Shown here: positions 56,592 through 64,000 of the stretch, piece after piece | Layout of the letters: every line of letters starts with the position of its first letter | How positions within the stretch are numbered: position 1 is the first letter of the stretch | NCBI RefSeq assembly: GCF_030410045.1 | Contig: NZ_JAUFRA010000009.1 | Location: 1-64,000, forward strand | Source of the DNA: Marivivens donghaensis | GTDB lineage: Bacteria; Pseudomonadota; Alphaproteobacteria; Rhodobacterales; Rhodobacteraceae | DNA: 64,000 nt | Direction: 5' to 3' | Position numbers and translations under genes: made by a program | Notes under the pieces: model-generated | Databases searched by the model: none | Told to the model about the DNA's origin: nothing | What the model saw: only the letters and a program-made list of their open reading frames with translations

Positions 56592-57245
56592 TCAGCGCGT
56601 GTTTTCCGTCAGGCGACGGCGCACGTAGCCCTGAACAGAGTTGATCATCGTGTCCATGTGCGGGTCTTCAAAGAAGTGACCAGCGCCGTCCACCACGTCA
56701 TGCGTGATGGTGATGCCTTTTTGGTCGTGCAGTTTGTTCACAAAGGTTTCGGTGTCTGCTGGCGGAGCCACGCGGTCAGCCGAACCGTTGATGACCAGAC
56801 CCGACGACGGGCAGGGCGCAAGGAACGAGAAGTCGTACATGTTAGCAGGCGGGGCCACCGACACAAAGCCAGTGATCTCTGGGCGGCGCATCAAAAGCTG
56901 CATACCGATCCACGCACCGAACGAGAAACCAGCGACCCAGCAGTGTTTAGAACCAGTGTTCATCGACTGCAGGTAGTCGAGAGCGGACGCTGCATCAGAC
57001 AGTTCACCAATGCCCTGATCATATTCACCTTGGCTGCGGCCTACGCCACGGAAGTTGAACCGCAGAACGGTAAAGCCGAGGTTATAAAACGCATAGTGCA
57101 GGTTATAAACCACACGGTTGTTCATCGTGCCGCCAAACTGCGGGTGCGGGTGCAAAACGATTGCAATCGGTGCGTCACGATCTTTTTGCGGATGGTAACG
57201 GCCTTCGAGCCGGCCTTCGGGACCGGGGAAAATCACTTCGGGCAT
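56592..57245 (-). CDS. Alpha/beta hydrolase
   Basis: 217 residues. HPHPQFGGTMNN near the start (oxyanion region), the nucleophile elbow GFSFGAW (Ser near 109), an Asp in NGSADRVAPP and a His in VDGAGHFFED complete the triad. The short form without a lid is common in alphaproteobacteria next to suf genes. First gene of the minus-strand operon and divergent from iscR. Substrate unknown. Confidence 0.9.
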   Translation of the reverse strand: MPEVIFPGPEGRLEGRYHPQKDRDAPIAIVLHPHPQFGGTMNNRVVYNLHYAFYNLGFTVLRFNFRGVGRSQGEYDQGIGELSDAASALDYLQSMNTGSKHCWVAGFSFGAWIGMQLLMRRPEITGFVSVAPPANMYDFSFLAPCPSSGLVINGSADRVAPPADTETFVNKLHDQKGITITHDVVDGAGHFFEDPHMDTMINSVQGYVRRRLTENTR

Positions 57246-57281
57246 GGTGCTCCCTGCGCGTTATGTAGGGTGTCGGAATTC

Positions 57282-57299
57282 TTGACTATAATTCTCGGA
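57282..57299 (+). promoter_or_regulatory. Candidate promoter and IscR site upstream of the suf operon
   Basis: TTGACTATAATTCTCGGA contains a -35-like TTGACT and resembles IscR-type sites. It lies about 125 bp upstream of iscR and close to the divergent hydrolase gene. No experimental match can be made from the sequence alone. Confidence 0.45.
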
Positions 57300-57422
57300 C
57301 ACCTTAGAAGGATTCTAAATTATCAGGACGGACGTCCTGTGGGCTGTGTCGGAGTTAATGAGGCAGACCGCTTACGTCAATGATCTTGCGCATGAAATGG
57401 GCGTTCTGACAGGGGTATATGT

Positions 57423-57881
57423 ATGAAACTGAGCACCAAAGGCCGTTATGCGGTGGTTGCACTGGCGGATCTGGCCCTTCAGCCCGAAGGATCGCTCGTC
57501 ACTTTGGCCGAGATTTCCAAGCGTCAGGACGTGTCGCTGCCCTATCTCGAGCAGCTTTTCGTTAAGCTGCGCCGCGATGGTTTGGTCGACTCTGTCCGTG
57601 GCCCAGGTGGCGGCTACAAGCTGTCCCGTCCAGCCTCTGAAATCCGCGTGTCGGACATTCTGACTGCCGTCGATGAAACCGTCAGCGCCATGCACAAAGG
57701 GGCAGGGGCATCGGGTGCGAACTCTGGCAGCCGTGCGCAATCCCTGACCAACCGCCTGTGGGAAGGCCTCTCGGCTCATGTCTACGTCTTCCTTCATCAG
57801 GCCCGCCTGTCAGACGTGATCAACAACGGCCTCGCGCCGTGCCCTGCCGTTCCAGCCCTATTTGAGGTGGTGGACGAGTGA
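57423..57881 (+). CDS. iscR: Rrf2-family regulator IscR
   Basis: 152 residues with the Rrf2 winged HTH (MKLSTKGRYAVVALADLA, SLPYLEQLFVKLRRDGLV, GPGGGYKL). The three cluster-binding cysteines of E. coli IscR are absent; a single Cys is found near 140. IscR of Rhodobacter relatives is reported to bind Fe-S with only one cysteine. Leads the suf operon and likely represses it. Overlaps the next gene by 4 bp (GTGA). Confidence 0.9.
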   Translation: MKLSTKGRYAVVALADLALQPEGSLVTLAEISKRQDVSLPYLEQLFVKLRRDGLVDSVRGPGGGYKLSRPASEIRVSDILTAVDETVSAMHKGAGASGANSGSRAQSLTNRLWEGLSAHVYVFLHQARLSDVINNGLAPCPAVPALFEVVDE

Positions 57882-58921
57882 CCCGCACGTATCTGGATCA
57901 TAACGCGACGGCGCCCTTACGTGCTGAGGCCAAAGAGGCCATGATTGCCGCGATGGATATCGTCGGCAATCCGTCGTCTGTGCATTCGGAAGGTCGTGCG
58001 GCGAAGGCTTTGCTTGAAAAATCCCGTCAGCAGATTGCTGAGGCTTTGGGTGCAGGCAATGCTGATCTGGTGATTGTCTCTGGCGCGACAGAGGCGGCGG
58101 CGTTGGCCTGTGCAGGTCGCACGCTCAAAGGTGCGCAGATTGAACACGACGCTGTAGGCGCGTGGCTCGATATGTCGTTGCCTGTTAATGCGAACGGGAT
58201 TGTGACGGTCGACGATCCTGCGAATAGCTGCCTGCAACTGGCAAACTCCGAAACGGGAGTCATTCAGAGCCTCCCTAACGGTTTGGCGGTATCCGACGTG
58301 ACCCAAGGGTTCGGCCGCATCCCGTTTGCCTATAGCTGGGCGGGCGTTGAAATGGTCTTTGCCTCCGCGCACAAAATTGGCGGGCCCAAAGGCGTCGGTG
58401 TTCTCGTGATCCCGCAAGGTCACGACCTCAAGGCGCAGTTGTTGGGCGGTGGTCAGGAAATGGGACGCCGTGCTGGGACTGAGAATTTGATCGGCATCGC
58501 GGGCTTTGCGGCTGCTGCGGTTGCGGGGCAGAAAGACCTCGCTGATGGGCGCTGGGACGAAGTCGCAGAATTGCGGAATTTGTTAGAGGCACGTATTGCC
58601 GATGCCTCAAAAGAAACTATTTTTGTCGGGAATGCTGTTACGCGGTTGCCCAACACCTCGTGCTATGTGACACGGGGCTGGAAAGGCGAAACCCAAGTAA
58701 TGGCAATGGACCTCGCCGGATTTGCGATTTCAGCAGGATCAGCCTGTTCATCCGGCAAGGTAAAAGCCAGCAGAGTTTTGCAGGCGATGGGATTGGACGA
58801 AGTCGAAGCCGCTAGCGCGACGCGGATTTCGCTTGGTCTGGAAACAACGAAGGCCGAAGTGCTGGCATATGCCGATGCTTGGGCTGATCGATACAAAAAG
58901 ATGCGCGCACGCGCCGCTTAA
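57878..58921 (+). CDS. Cysteine desulfurase (NifS/IscS-like)
   Basis: 347 residues, shorter than IscS (about 404). PLP lysine in SAHKIGGPKG, N-terminal TYLDHNATAPLR and a catalytic Cys in SAGSACSSG. It takes sulfur from cysteine for cluster assembly. GTG start overlapping iscR. This operon also has sufS, so two desulfurases are encoded together, as is common in this group. Confidence 0.93.
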   Translation: MTRTYLDHNATAPLRAEAKEAMIAAMDIVGNPSSVHSEGRAAKALLEKSRQQIAEALGAGNADLVIVSGATEAAALACAGRTLKGAQIEHDAVGAWLDMSLPVNANGIVTVDDPANSCLQLANSETGVIQSLPNGLAVSDVTQGFGRIPFAYSWAGVEMVFASAHKIGGPKGVGVLVIPQGHDLKAQLLGGGQEMGRRAGTENLIGIAGFAAAAVAGQKDLADGRWDEVAELRNLLEARIADASKETIFVGNAVTRLPNTSCYVTRGWKGETQVMAMDLAGFAISAGSACSSGKVKASRVLQAMGLDEVEAASATRISLGLETTKAEVLAYADAWADRYKKMRARAA

Positions 58922-58934
58922 GAGAGGAAAGGTC

Positions 58935-60464
58935 ATGGCTGCACTAGACCGCCCCGAGATGGACGTAAAAGAAGGTGTCGATCAGGACACCGTAGATGCC
59001 GTTGCAAAGCTGTCGGGCAAATACAAATACGGTTGGGAAACCGAGATCGAGATGGAATACGCCCCCAAGGGCGTAAACCCCGATATCGTGCGCCTGATCT
59101 CTGAAAAGAACGAAGAGCCAGAGTGGATGACCGAATGGCGTCTGGCTGCGTTCGAACGTTGGGAGACGATGACTGAACCCAAATGGGCGATGGTCAACTA
59201 TCCCGAGATCGATTTTCAGGACCAGTATTACTACGCCCGTCCGAAATCGATGGCTGAGAAGCCCAAGTCGCTCGACGACGTCGATCCGAAACTCCTTGAG
59301 ACCTACAAAAAGCTCGGCATCCCGCTCAAAGAGCAGATGATCCTTGCGGGTGTTGAGGGCGCTGAGGACTACAAAGAAGGCGAACGTAAGGTCGCCGTCG
59401 ATGCCGTCTTTGACTCTGTGTCGGTCGGTACAACGTTTAAGAAAGAGTTGGAAAAGGCTGGCGTCATTTTCTGTTCAATCTCTGAAGCGATCAAAGATCA
59501 CCCTGAGCTGGTCAAAAAATACCTCGGCTCTGTGGTTCCTGTGTCTGATAACTACTATGCTACGCTGAACTCTGCCGTGTTCTCGGACGGGTCGTTTGTC
59601 TACATCCCGCCGAACACCCGCTGCCCGATGGAATTGTCGACCTATTTCCGCATCAACGCGGAAAACACGGGTCAGTTCGAACGCACGCTGATCATCGCGG
59701 ACAAGGGCTCTTATGTGTCCTACCTCGAAGGCTGCACCGCGCCGCAACGCGATACCGCACAGCTCCATGCTGCGGTCGTTGAGATCATCGTCGAAGAAGA
59801 CGCAGAAGTGAAATACTCCACCGTTCAGAACTGGTTCCCAGGTGATGAAAACGGCAAAGGCGGCATCTATAACTTTGTGACCAAACGCGCAGACTGCCGC
59901 GGTGATCGGTCCAAAGTGATGTGGACGCAGGTCGAAACAGGCTCTGCCGTCACTTGGAAATACCCGTCCTGCATCCTGCGTGGCAACGATAGCCAAGGCG
60001 AGTTCTACTCGATCGCGATCGCCAACAACTACCAGCAGGCCGATACGGGCACAAAGATGATCCACCTTGGTAAAAACACCAAGAGCCGGATCGTGTCCAA
60101 AGGCATCTCGGCAGGTAAGGCGCAGAACACCTACCGTGGTCTGGTGTCGATGCACCCGAAAGCTAAAAACAGCCGCAACTACACCCAATGTGACAGCTTG
60201 CTGATCGGCTCGCAGTGTGGCGCGCATACCGTGCCTTACATCGAGGTTAAAAATAACTCGTCCCGCGTGGAACACGAGGCAACCACCTCCAAGGTGGATG
60301 ACGATCAACTCTTCTACTGCCGCCAGCGCGGCATGGACGAAGAAGAGGCCGTTGCTCTGGTGGTGAACGGGTTCTGTAAGGAAGTGCTTCAGGCGCTGCC
60401 GATGGAATTCGCTATGGAAGCCCAACAGCTCGTCGCGATCAGCCTCGAAGGCTCGGTCGGTTAA
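58935..60464 (+). CDS. sufB: Fe-S assembly scaffold SufB
   Basis: 509 residues from an ATG after GAGAGG/AAAGG. Part of the SufBCD scaffold that builds Fe-S clusters. The beta-helix core holds SYLEGCTAPQRDTAQLHAA, the cysteines in NYTQCDSLLIGSQCGAH and the end EHEATTSKVDDDQLFYCRQR (given here as EHEATTSKVDDDQLFY). Downstream sufC and sufD complete the complex. Confidence 0.97.
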   Translation: MAALDRPEMDVKEGVDQDTVDAVAKLSGKYKYGWETEIEMEYAPKGVNPDIVRLISEKNEEPEWMTEWRLAAFERWETMTEPKWAMVNYPEIDFQDQYYYARPKSMAEKPKSLDDVDPKLLETYKKLGIPLKEQMILAGVEGAEDYKEGERKVAVDAVFDSVSVGTTFKKELEKAGVIFCSISEAIKDHPELVKKYLGSVVPVSDNYYATLNSAVFSDGSFVYIPPNTRCPMELSTYFRINAENTGQFERTLIIADKGSYVSYLEGCTAPQRDTAQLHAAVVEIIVEEDAEVKYSTVQNWFPGDENGKGGIYNFVTKRADCRGDRSKVMWTQVETGSAVTWKYPSCILRGNDSQGEFYSIAIANNYQQADTGTKMIHLGKNTKSRIVSKGISAGKAQNTYRGLVSMHPKAKNSRNYTQCDSLLIGSQCGAHTVPYIEVKNNSSRVEHEATTSKVDDDQLFYCRQRGMDEEEAVALVVNGFCKEVLQALPMEFAMEAQQLVAISLEGSVG

Positions 60465-60527
60465 GATATTCGCCCGCGCAGGGCACAACAGTTAGTGCGG
60501 GTGGCGCGACACCCGAAGGAGATAAAG

Positions 60528-61283
60528 ATGCTGGAAATCAAGAACCTGCATGTCAAACTTGAAAACGAGGACAAGCAGATCCTCAAAGGTGTGAACCTCA
60601 CGGTTGAGGCTGGTAAGGTCCACGCGATCATGGGTCCGAACGGGTCGGGTAAATCGACGCTGTCCTACGTTCTGTCGGGCCGCGATGGCTACGAGGTCAC
60701 AGACGGTGAAGCAACGCTTGATGGTGCTGACCTGCTCGATCTGGAACCCGAAGAGCGCGCCGCTGCAGGCCTGTTCCTCGCGTTCCAATATCCCGTAGAA
60801 ATACCGGGCGTTGGTAACCTGACGTTCTTGCGCACCGCTGTGAACGCACAGCGCAAGGCACGCGGCGAAGAAGAACTGTCCAGCGCAGACTTCCTCAAGG
60901 TCGTGCGTGAACGCGCAAAGACCCTGAAAATCGATGCGGATATGCTCAAACGTCCTGTGAACGTTGGTTTCTCGGGTGGTGAGAAGAAACGCAACGAAAT
61001 CCTTCAGATGGCGATGCTCGAGCCAAAGATGTGCATCCTCGACGAGACCGACTCTGGCCTCGATGTGGACGCGATGAAACTGGTGTCCGAGGGCGTGAAT
61101 GCGCTGCGCTCTGAGGGACGTTCGTTCCTCGTGATCACGCACTATCAGCGTCTCCTCGACCACATCAAACCTGACGTCGTGCACATTATGGCAAATGGCC
61201 GTATCATCAAAACGGGTGGCCCAGAGCTGGCGCTCGAAGTTGAAAATAACGGTTACGCTGACCTCTTGGCGGAGGTGGAATAA
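60528..61283 (+). CDS. sufC: Fe-S assembly ATPase SufC
   Basis: 251 residues from an ATG after AAGGAG. ABC-type ATPase: Walker A GPNGSGKST, the SufC-type signature FSGGEKKRNEI, Walker B CILDETDSGLD and switch HYQRLL. Drives shape changes of SufB-SufD. Stop and next start overlap (TAATG). Confidence 0.97.
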   Translation: MLEIKNLHVKLENEDKQILKGVNLTVEAGKVHAIMGPNGSGKSTLSYVLSGRDGYEVTDGEATLDGADLLDLEPEERAAAGLFLAFQYPVEIPGVGNLTFLRTAVNAQRKARGEEELSSADFLKVVRERAKTLKIDADMLKRPVNVGFSGGEKKRNEILQMAMLEPKMCILDETDSGLDVDAMKLVSEGVNALRSEGRSFLVITHYQRLLDHIKPDVVHIMANGRIIKTGGPELALEVENNGYADLLAEVE

Positions 61284-62569
61284 TGGCTCTTCCCAAGATC
61301 AAGGCCGACGCGACCGACGCGCGTCTAGCGGCCCTGACCTTGCCGGATGGGGCAGGTTGGGCGGCCGAGGCGCGTCAGTCCGCACTCTCTCGTGTTGCGG
61401 CGATGGGTCTGCCGATCAAACGTGACGAATATTGGCGCTACACCGATCCGACCTCGCTGACGTCGATTGACGCGCCCGAGGCTGCGGTATTTGAGAACGA
61501 CGAAGCACCTGTTTTCAACGATCTCGACCGTCTGAAAATCGTTTTCGTTGATGGGGTATTCGATGCCGAGGCGTCCGACGATCTGTCGCTCGACGGTGTG
61601 GAAATCGAACGTGTCTCGGATGCGATGAACCGCGATATTCACTGGGCCAAAGACCTCTACGGTGTTCTGGAAACCCGTGGTCAAACACCGGTTCAGCGTC
61701 CTCTGGCCGCGTTGAACACCGCCTTCGCGACCGATGGGATCGTGATCCGTGTGACCAAAGAGGTGAGCAAGCCGATCAACCTGACCTACTTGCACAAAGA
61801 CGTGTCCTCTGACGCGATCCTCCACAATTTGGTAAAGGTCGAAGAGGGCGCATCGGTCACTTTGTTGGAAAATGGCCCAGGGGCTGCACGTTTCAACAAG
61901 GTGCTTGAGGTCGAAGTCGCTGATAAAGCGTCCTTCCACCACGTTCGCGCCCAAGGTCGTGACCACGAACGCCGTGCTGTGACGGGCATCTTTACCCGCC
62001 TCGGCACAGAGTCCGCGTTCAAATCGTTCACCCTAACCGTGAACGGCGTTCTGACCCGCAACGAGACCGTGATTGAACTCACGGGCGATGATGCGATTGC
62101 GCATGTTGCTGGTGCCTGCGTTGGCGATGGCCGCGATTTCTTGCACGATGATACGGTGTTCATCACCCACGATGCAGAGCGTTGCGAAAGCCGTCAGGTG
62201 TTCAAAAAGGTGCTCCGCAACGGTGCGACGGGCGTGTTTCAGGGCAAAATCCTCGTCAAAGAGGGCGCTCAGAAAACCGACGGTTACCAGATTTCCCAAG
62301 GTCTCTTGCTGGACGACGATTCAAACTTCCTCGCGAAGCCAGAGTTGGAAATCTACGCCGATGACGTGGCTTGTTCGCACGGTTCGACCTGTGGCGCACT
62401 CGACGATACGGCGCTCTACTACCTGCGTTCGCGCGGTGTTCCAAAGGGCGAAGCCACAGACATGCTGACGCTGGCGTTCCTCGCCGAAGCTCTGCAAGAG
62501 ATCGAAAACGAGGAAATCGCGGACGAGCTTGGCCAACGTCTTGAACAATGGTTGGGGCGTCGTCGGTGA
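61283..62569 (+). CDS. sufD: Fe-S assembly protein SufD
   Basis: 428 residues, sharing the beta-helix core with SufB (ARFNKVLEVEVADKASFHHV, VFQGKILVKEGAQKTDGYQ) and ending with CSHGSTCGALDDTALYYLRS, a SufD mark. It pairs with SufB in the scaffold. Coupled to sufC and, by GTGA overlap, to the next gene. Confidence 0.96.
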   Translation: MALPKIKADATDARLAALTLPDGAGWAAEARQSALSRVAAMGLPIKRDEYWRYTDPTSLTSIDAPEAAVFENDEAPVFNDLDRLKIVFVDGVFDAEASDDLSLDGVEIERVSDAMNRDIHWAKDLYGVLETRGQTPVQRPLAALNTAFATDGIVIRVTKEVSKPINLTYLHKDVSSDAILHNLVKVEEGASVTLLENGPGAARFNKVLEVEVADKASFHHVRAQGRDHERRAVTGIFTRLGTESAFKSFTLTVNGVLTRNETVIELTGDDAIAHVAGACVGDGRDFLHDDTVFITHDAERCESRQVFKKVLRNGATGVFQGKILVKEGAQKTDGYQISQGLLLDDDSNFLAKPELEIYADDVACSHGSTCGALDDTALYYLRSRGVPKGEATDMLTLAFLAEALQEIENEEIADELGQRLEQWLGRRR

Positions 62570-63048
62570 GCGTCACTCGCGATATGGTCGCCACATGGCG
62601 CGGACCGCGTGCGGTGATGGACAAACTTCTGTCCATGGGTCACCGCGAGGACCGCGCCTTGGCTTTCCTCATGGGCGGCTGCGCACTCAACTTCCTCGCC
62701 ACATGGCCCTACGCCGTGCGGGTCGAGGAAATGACGGGCGTCAGCTCGCGTGAACAAATCACGGGGGCGCTGTTCCTCTGGGTCTTTATCGCACCGCTGT
62801 TTTTCTACGCCCTCGCCGCCTTCAGCCATCTGATAGCTAAGGCAATGGGTGGCAAAGGTAGCTTCTACTCTGCCCGCGTTGCGCTGTTTTGGTCCATCCT
62901 CGCGACCACACCGCTCGCGCTCTTTTACGGGCTGCTGCGTGGGTTCAATGGTGATGTTGCTGCGACCAATATCATTGGTGGGCTTTGGGGGCTTTCGTTC
63001 CTCTCTATCTGGGTCAAAAGCCTGATTGAGGCTGAAAAGGACGTCTGA
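62566..63048 (+). CDS. YIP1-like integral membrane protein
   Basis: 160 residues from a GTG overlapping the sufD stop. About four membrane helices (roughly 40-58, 68-90, 105-125, 130-150), a pattern shared with YIP1-family proteins common inside suf operons of Rhodobacteraceae. Function unknown; a role in membrane handling of Fe-S assembly would be pure inference. Confidence 0.85.
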   Translation: MSVTRDMVATWRGPRAVMDKLLSMGHREDRALAFLMGGCALNFLATWPYAVRVEEMTGVSSREQITGALFLWVFIAPLFFYALAAFSHLIAKAMGGKGSFYSARVALFWSILATTPLALFYGLLRGFNGDVAATNIIGGLWGLSFLSIWVKSLIEAEKDV

Positions 63049-63049
63049 C

Positions 63050-64000
63050 ATGTATGACGTAAATGCCATCCGCAAGGATTTCCCGATCCTATCGCGCACG
63101 GTCAATAATAAACCGCTGGTCTACCTTGATAACGGTGCCTCTGCGCAAAAGCCGCAGGTGGTGATCGACGCCGTGACCCGCGCGTATTCCGAGGAATACG
63201 CGAACGTCCACCGCGGTCTGCATTTCCTGTCGAACCTCGCGACCGACAAATACGAAAGCGTGCGTGGCGTTGTGGCAAAGTTCCTGAACGCTGCCGATGA
63301 GGACGAGATCATCCTCAATTCAGGCACGACCGAGGGTATCAATATGGTGGCCTACGCTTGGGCTGCGCCGCGCCTTCAGGCGGGGGACGAGATCGTTTTA
63401 TCGTTGCTCGAACACCATGCGAATATCGTTCCATGGCATTTCCTGCGCGAACGTCAGGGTGTTGTCCTGAAATGGGTTGAACCTGATGCCGACGGCAACC
63501 TTGACCCGCAAGCTGTGATTGACGCCATTTCGCCCAAAACAAAACTTGTCGCAATTACGCAATGTTCCAACGTGTTAGGGACCGTTGTTGATGTAAAAAC
63601 CATCTGCCACGCGGCCCGCGAGAAAGGCGTTCCTGTTCTCGTCGATGGCAGCCAAGGCGCGGTTCACATGTCTGTCGATGTCCAAGACATCGGCGCGGAT
63701 TTCTATCCGATCACAGGGCACAAACTCTACGGCCCGTCAGGCTCTGGCGCGATCTATGTGCGCAAGGAACGTCAGGCGGAAATGCAGCCCTTTATGGGCG
63801 GTGGCGACATGATCCGTGACGTGACCCGCGATGCAGTGACCTATAACGACCCGCCGATGAAGTTTGAGGCCGGCACTCCAGGCATCGTGCAAACCATCGG
63901 CATGGGCGTCGCTCTCGACTACCTTATGCAAATCGGGATGGAGAATATCGCGGCCCATGAACACGCGCTTCGCGATTATGCGAACGATCGCCTGCGCGGT
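63050..64000 (+). CDS. sufS: Cysteine desulfurase SufS (cut by window end)
   Basis: 317 residues visible; the frame continues beyond the window. N-terminus MYDVNAIRKDFPILSRTV, LDNGASAQKPQVV, SGTTEGINMVAYAW, EHHANIVPW and the PLP lysine in ITGHKLYGPSG mark the SufS/CsdA group. The catalytic cysteine lies in the missing part. Last visible gene of the suf operon. Confidence 0.95.
   Translation, partial: MYDVNAIRKDFPILSRTVNNKPLVYLDNGASAQKPQVVIDAVTRAYSEEYANVHRGLHFLSNLATDKYESVRGVVAKFLNAADEDEIILNSGTTEGINMVAYAWAAPRLQAGDEIVLSLLEHHANIVPWHFLRERQGVVLKWVEPDADGNLDPQAVIDAISPKTKLVAITQCSNVLGTVVDVKTICHAAREKGVPVLVDGSQGAVHMSVDVQDIGADFYPITGHKLYGPSGSGAIYVRKERQAEMQPFMGGGDMIRDVTRDAVTYNDPPMKFEAGTPGIVQTIGMGVALDYLMQIGMENIAAHEHALRDYANDRLRG

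Overview
The window looks like a chromosomal segment of a Roseobacter-type alphaproteobacterium (Rhodobacteraceae). The signs are a suf cluster led by an IscR with a single cysteine, a GAAC-N7-GAAC LexA box at recA, a fused TAXI-type TRAP permease, a homodimeric-type NADP isocitrate dehydrogenase, full-length cobalamin-dependent MetH, and frequent GTG starts. The genus cannot be fixed from the sequence. No rRNA gene or CRISPR array was seen.

Layout. (1) 1-2.8 kb: an initiator tRNA-Met whose 3' half is overlapped on the opposite strand by the end of a large serine recombinase gene. A tiny coupled ORF precedes the recombinase, and about 0.8 kb of gene-free DNA with a perfect 16-bp palindrome follows. 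This looks like the end of an integrated element. (2) 2.8-7.9 kb: a TAXI TRAP transporter, a dihydrodipicolinate-synthase-family lyase and a divergent LacI regulator with a clear palindromic operator. (3) 8.2-12.8 kb: a defence-type region with an Mrr-like nuclease, then a four-gene unit ending in KwaA/KwaB-like (Kiwa) genes. The two upstream genes are an unrecognised 209-residue protein and an HTH plus ImmA/IrrE peptidase. (4) 13.2-27.8 kb: a catabolic block with amidase, nitrilase-family hydrolase, FMO, Rieske oxygenase, RidA, DUF1028, LysR, an Fe-S flavin oxidoreductase, an M20 deacylase and a polyamine-type ABC transporter. Each of the two ABC permease genes carries one premature in-frame stop. 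(5) 27.9-41.5 kb: an SH3 lipoprotein, YaeQ, AcnB, GST, M20 amidohydrolase, a DCC protein, crotonase, an AraC regulator with an aminotransferase/glutamine-synthetase-like pair, a U32 protein and a sugar transferase. (6) 41.5-55.1 kb: core genes metH, recA, alaS, typA and icd, with an SMR protein and two tandem YitT paralogues. (7) 55.2-64 kb: a tandem-HD protein operon, then the suf Fe-S assembly operon (iscR, cysteine desulfurase, sufB, sufC, sufD, a YIP1-like gene, sufS), which runs off the right edge.

How the parts work together. acnB and icd, consecutive TCA-cycle steps about 24 kb apart, carry the same unusual double-palindrome element 60-70 bp before their starts, which suggests one shared regulator. 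The suf operon is tightly coupled by overlapping stop/start codons. In the catabolic block, uptake by the ABC system, N-demethylation or oxidation (Rieske, FMO, flavin oxidoreductase) and amide/acyl hydrolysis point to breakdown of a nitrogenous compound. Its uptake arm now looks disabled by two G-to-A type nonsense changes.
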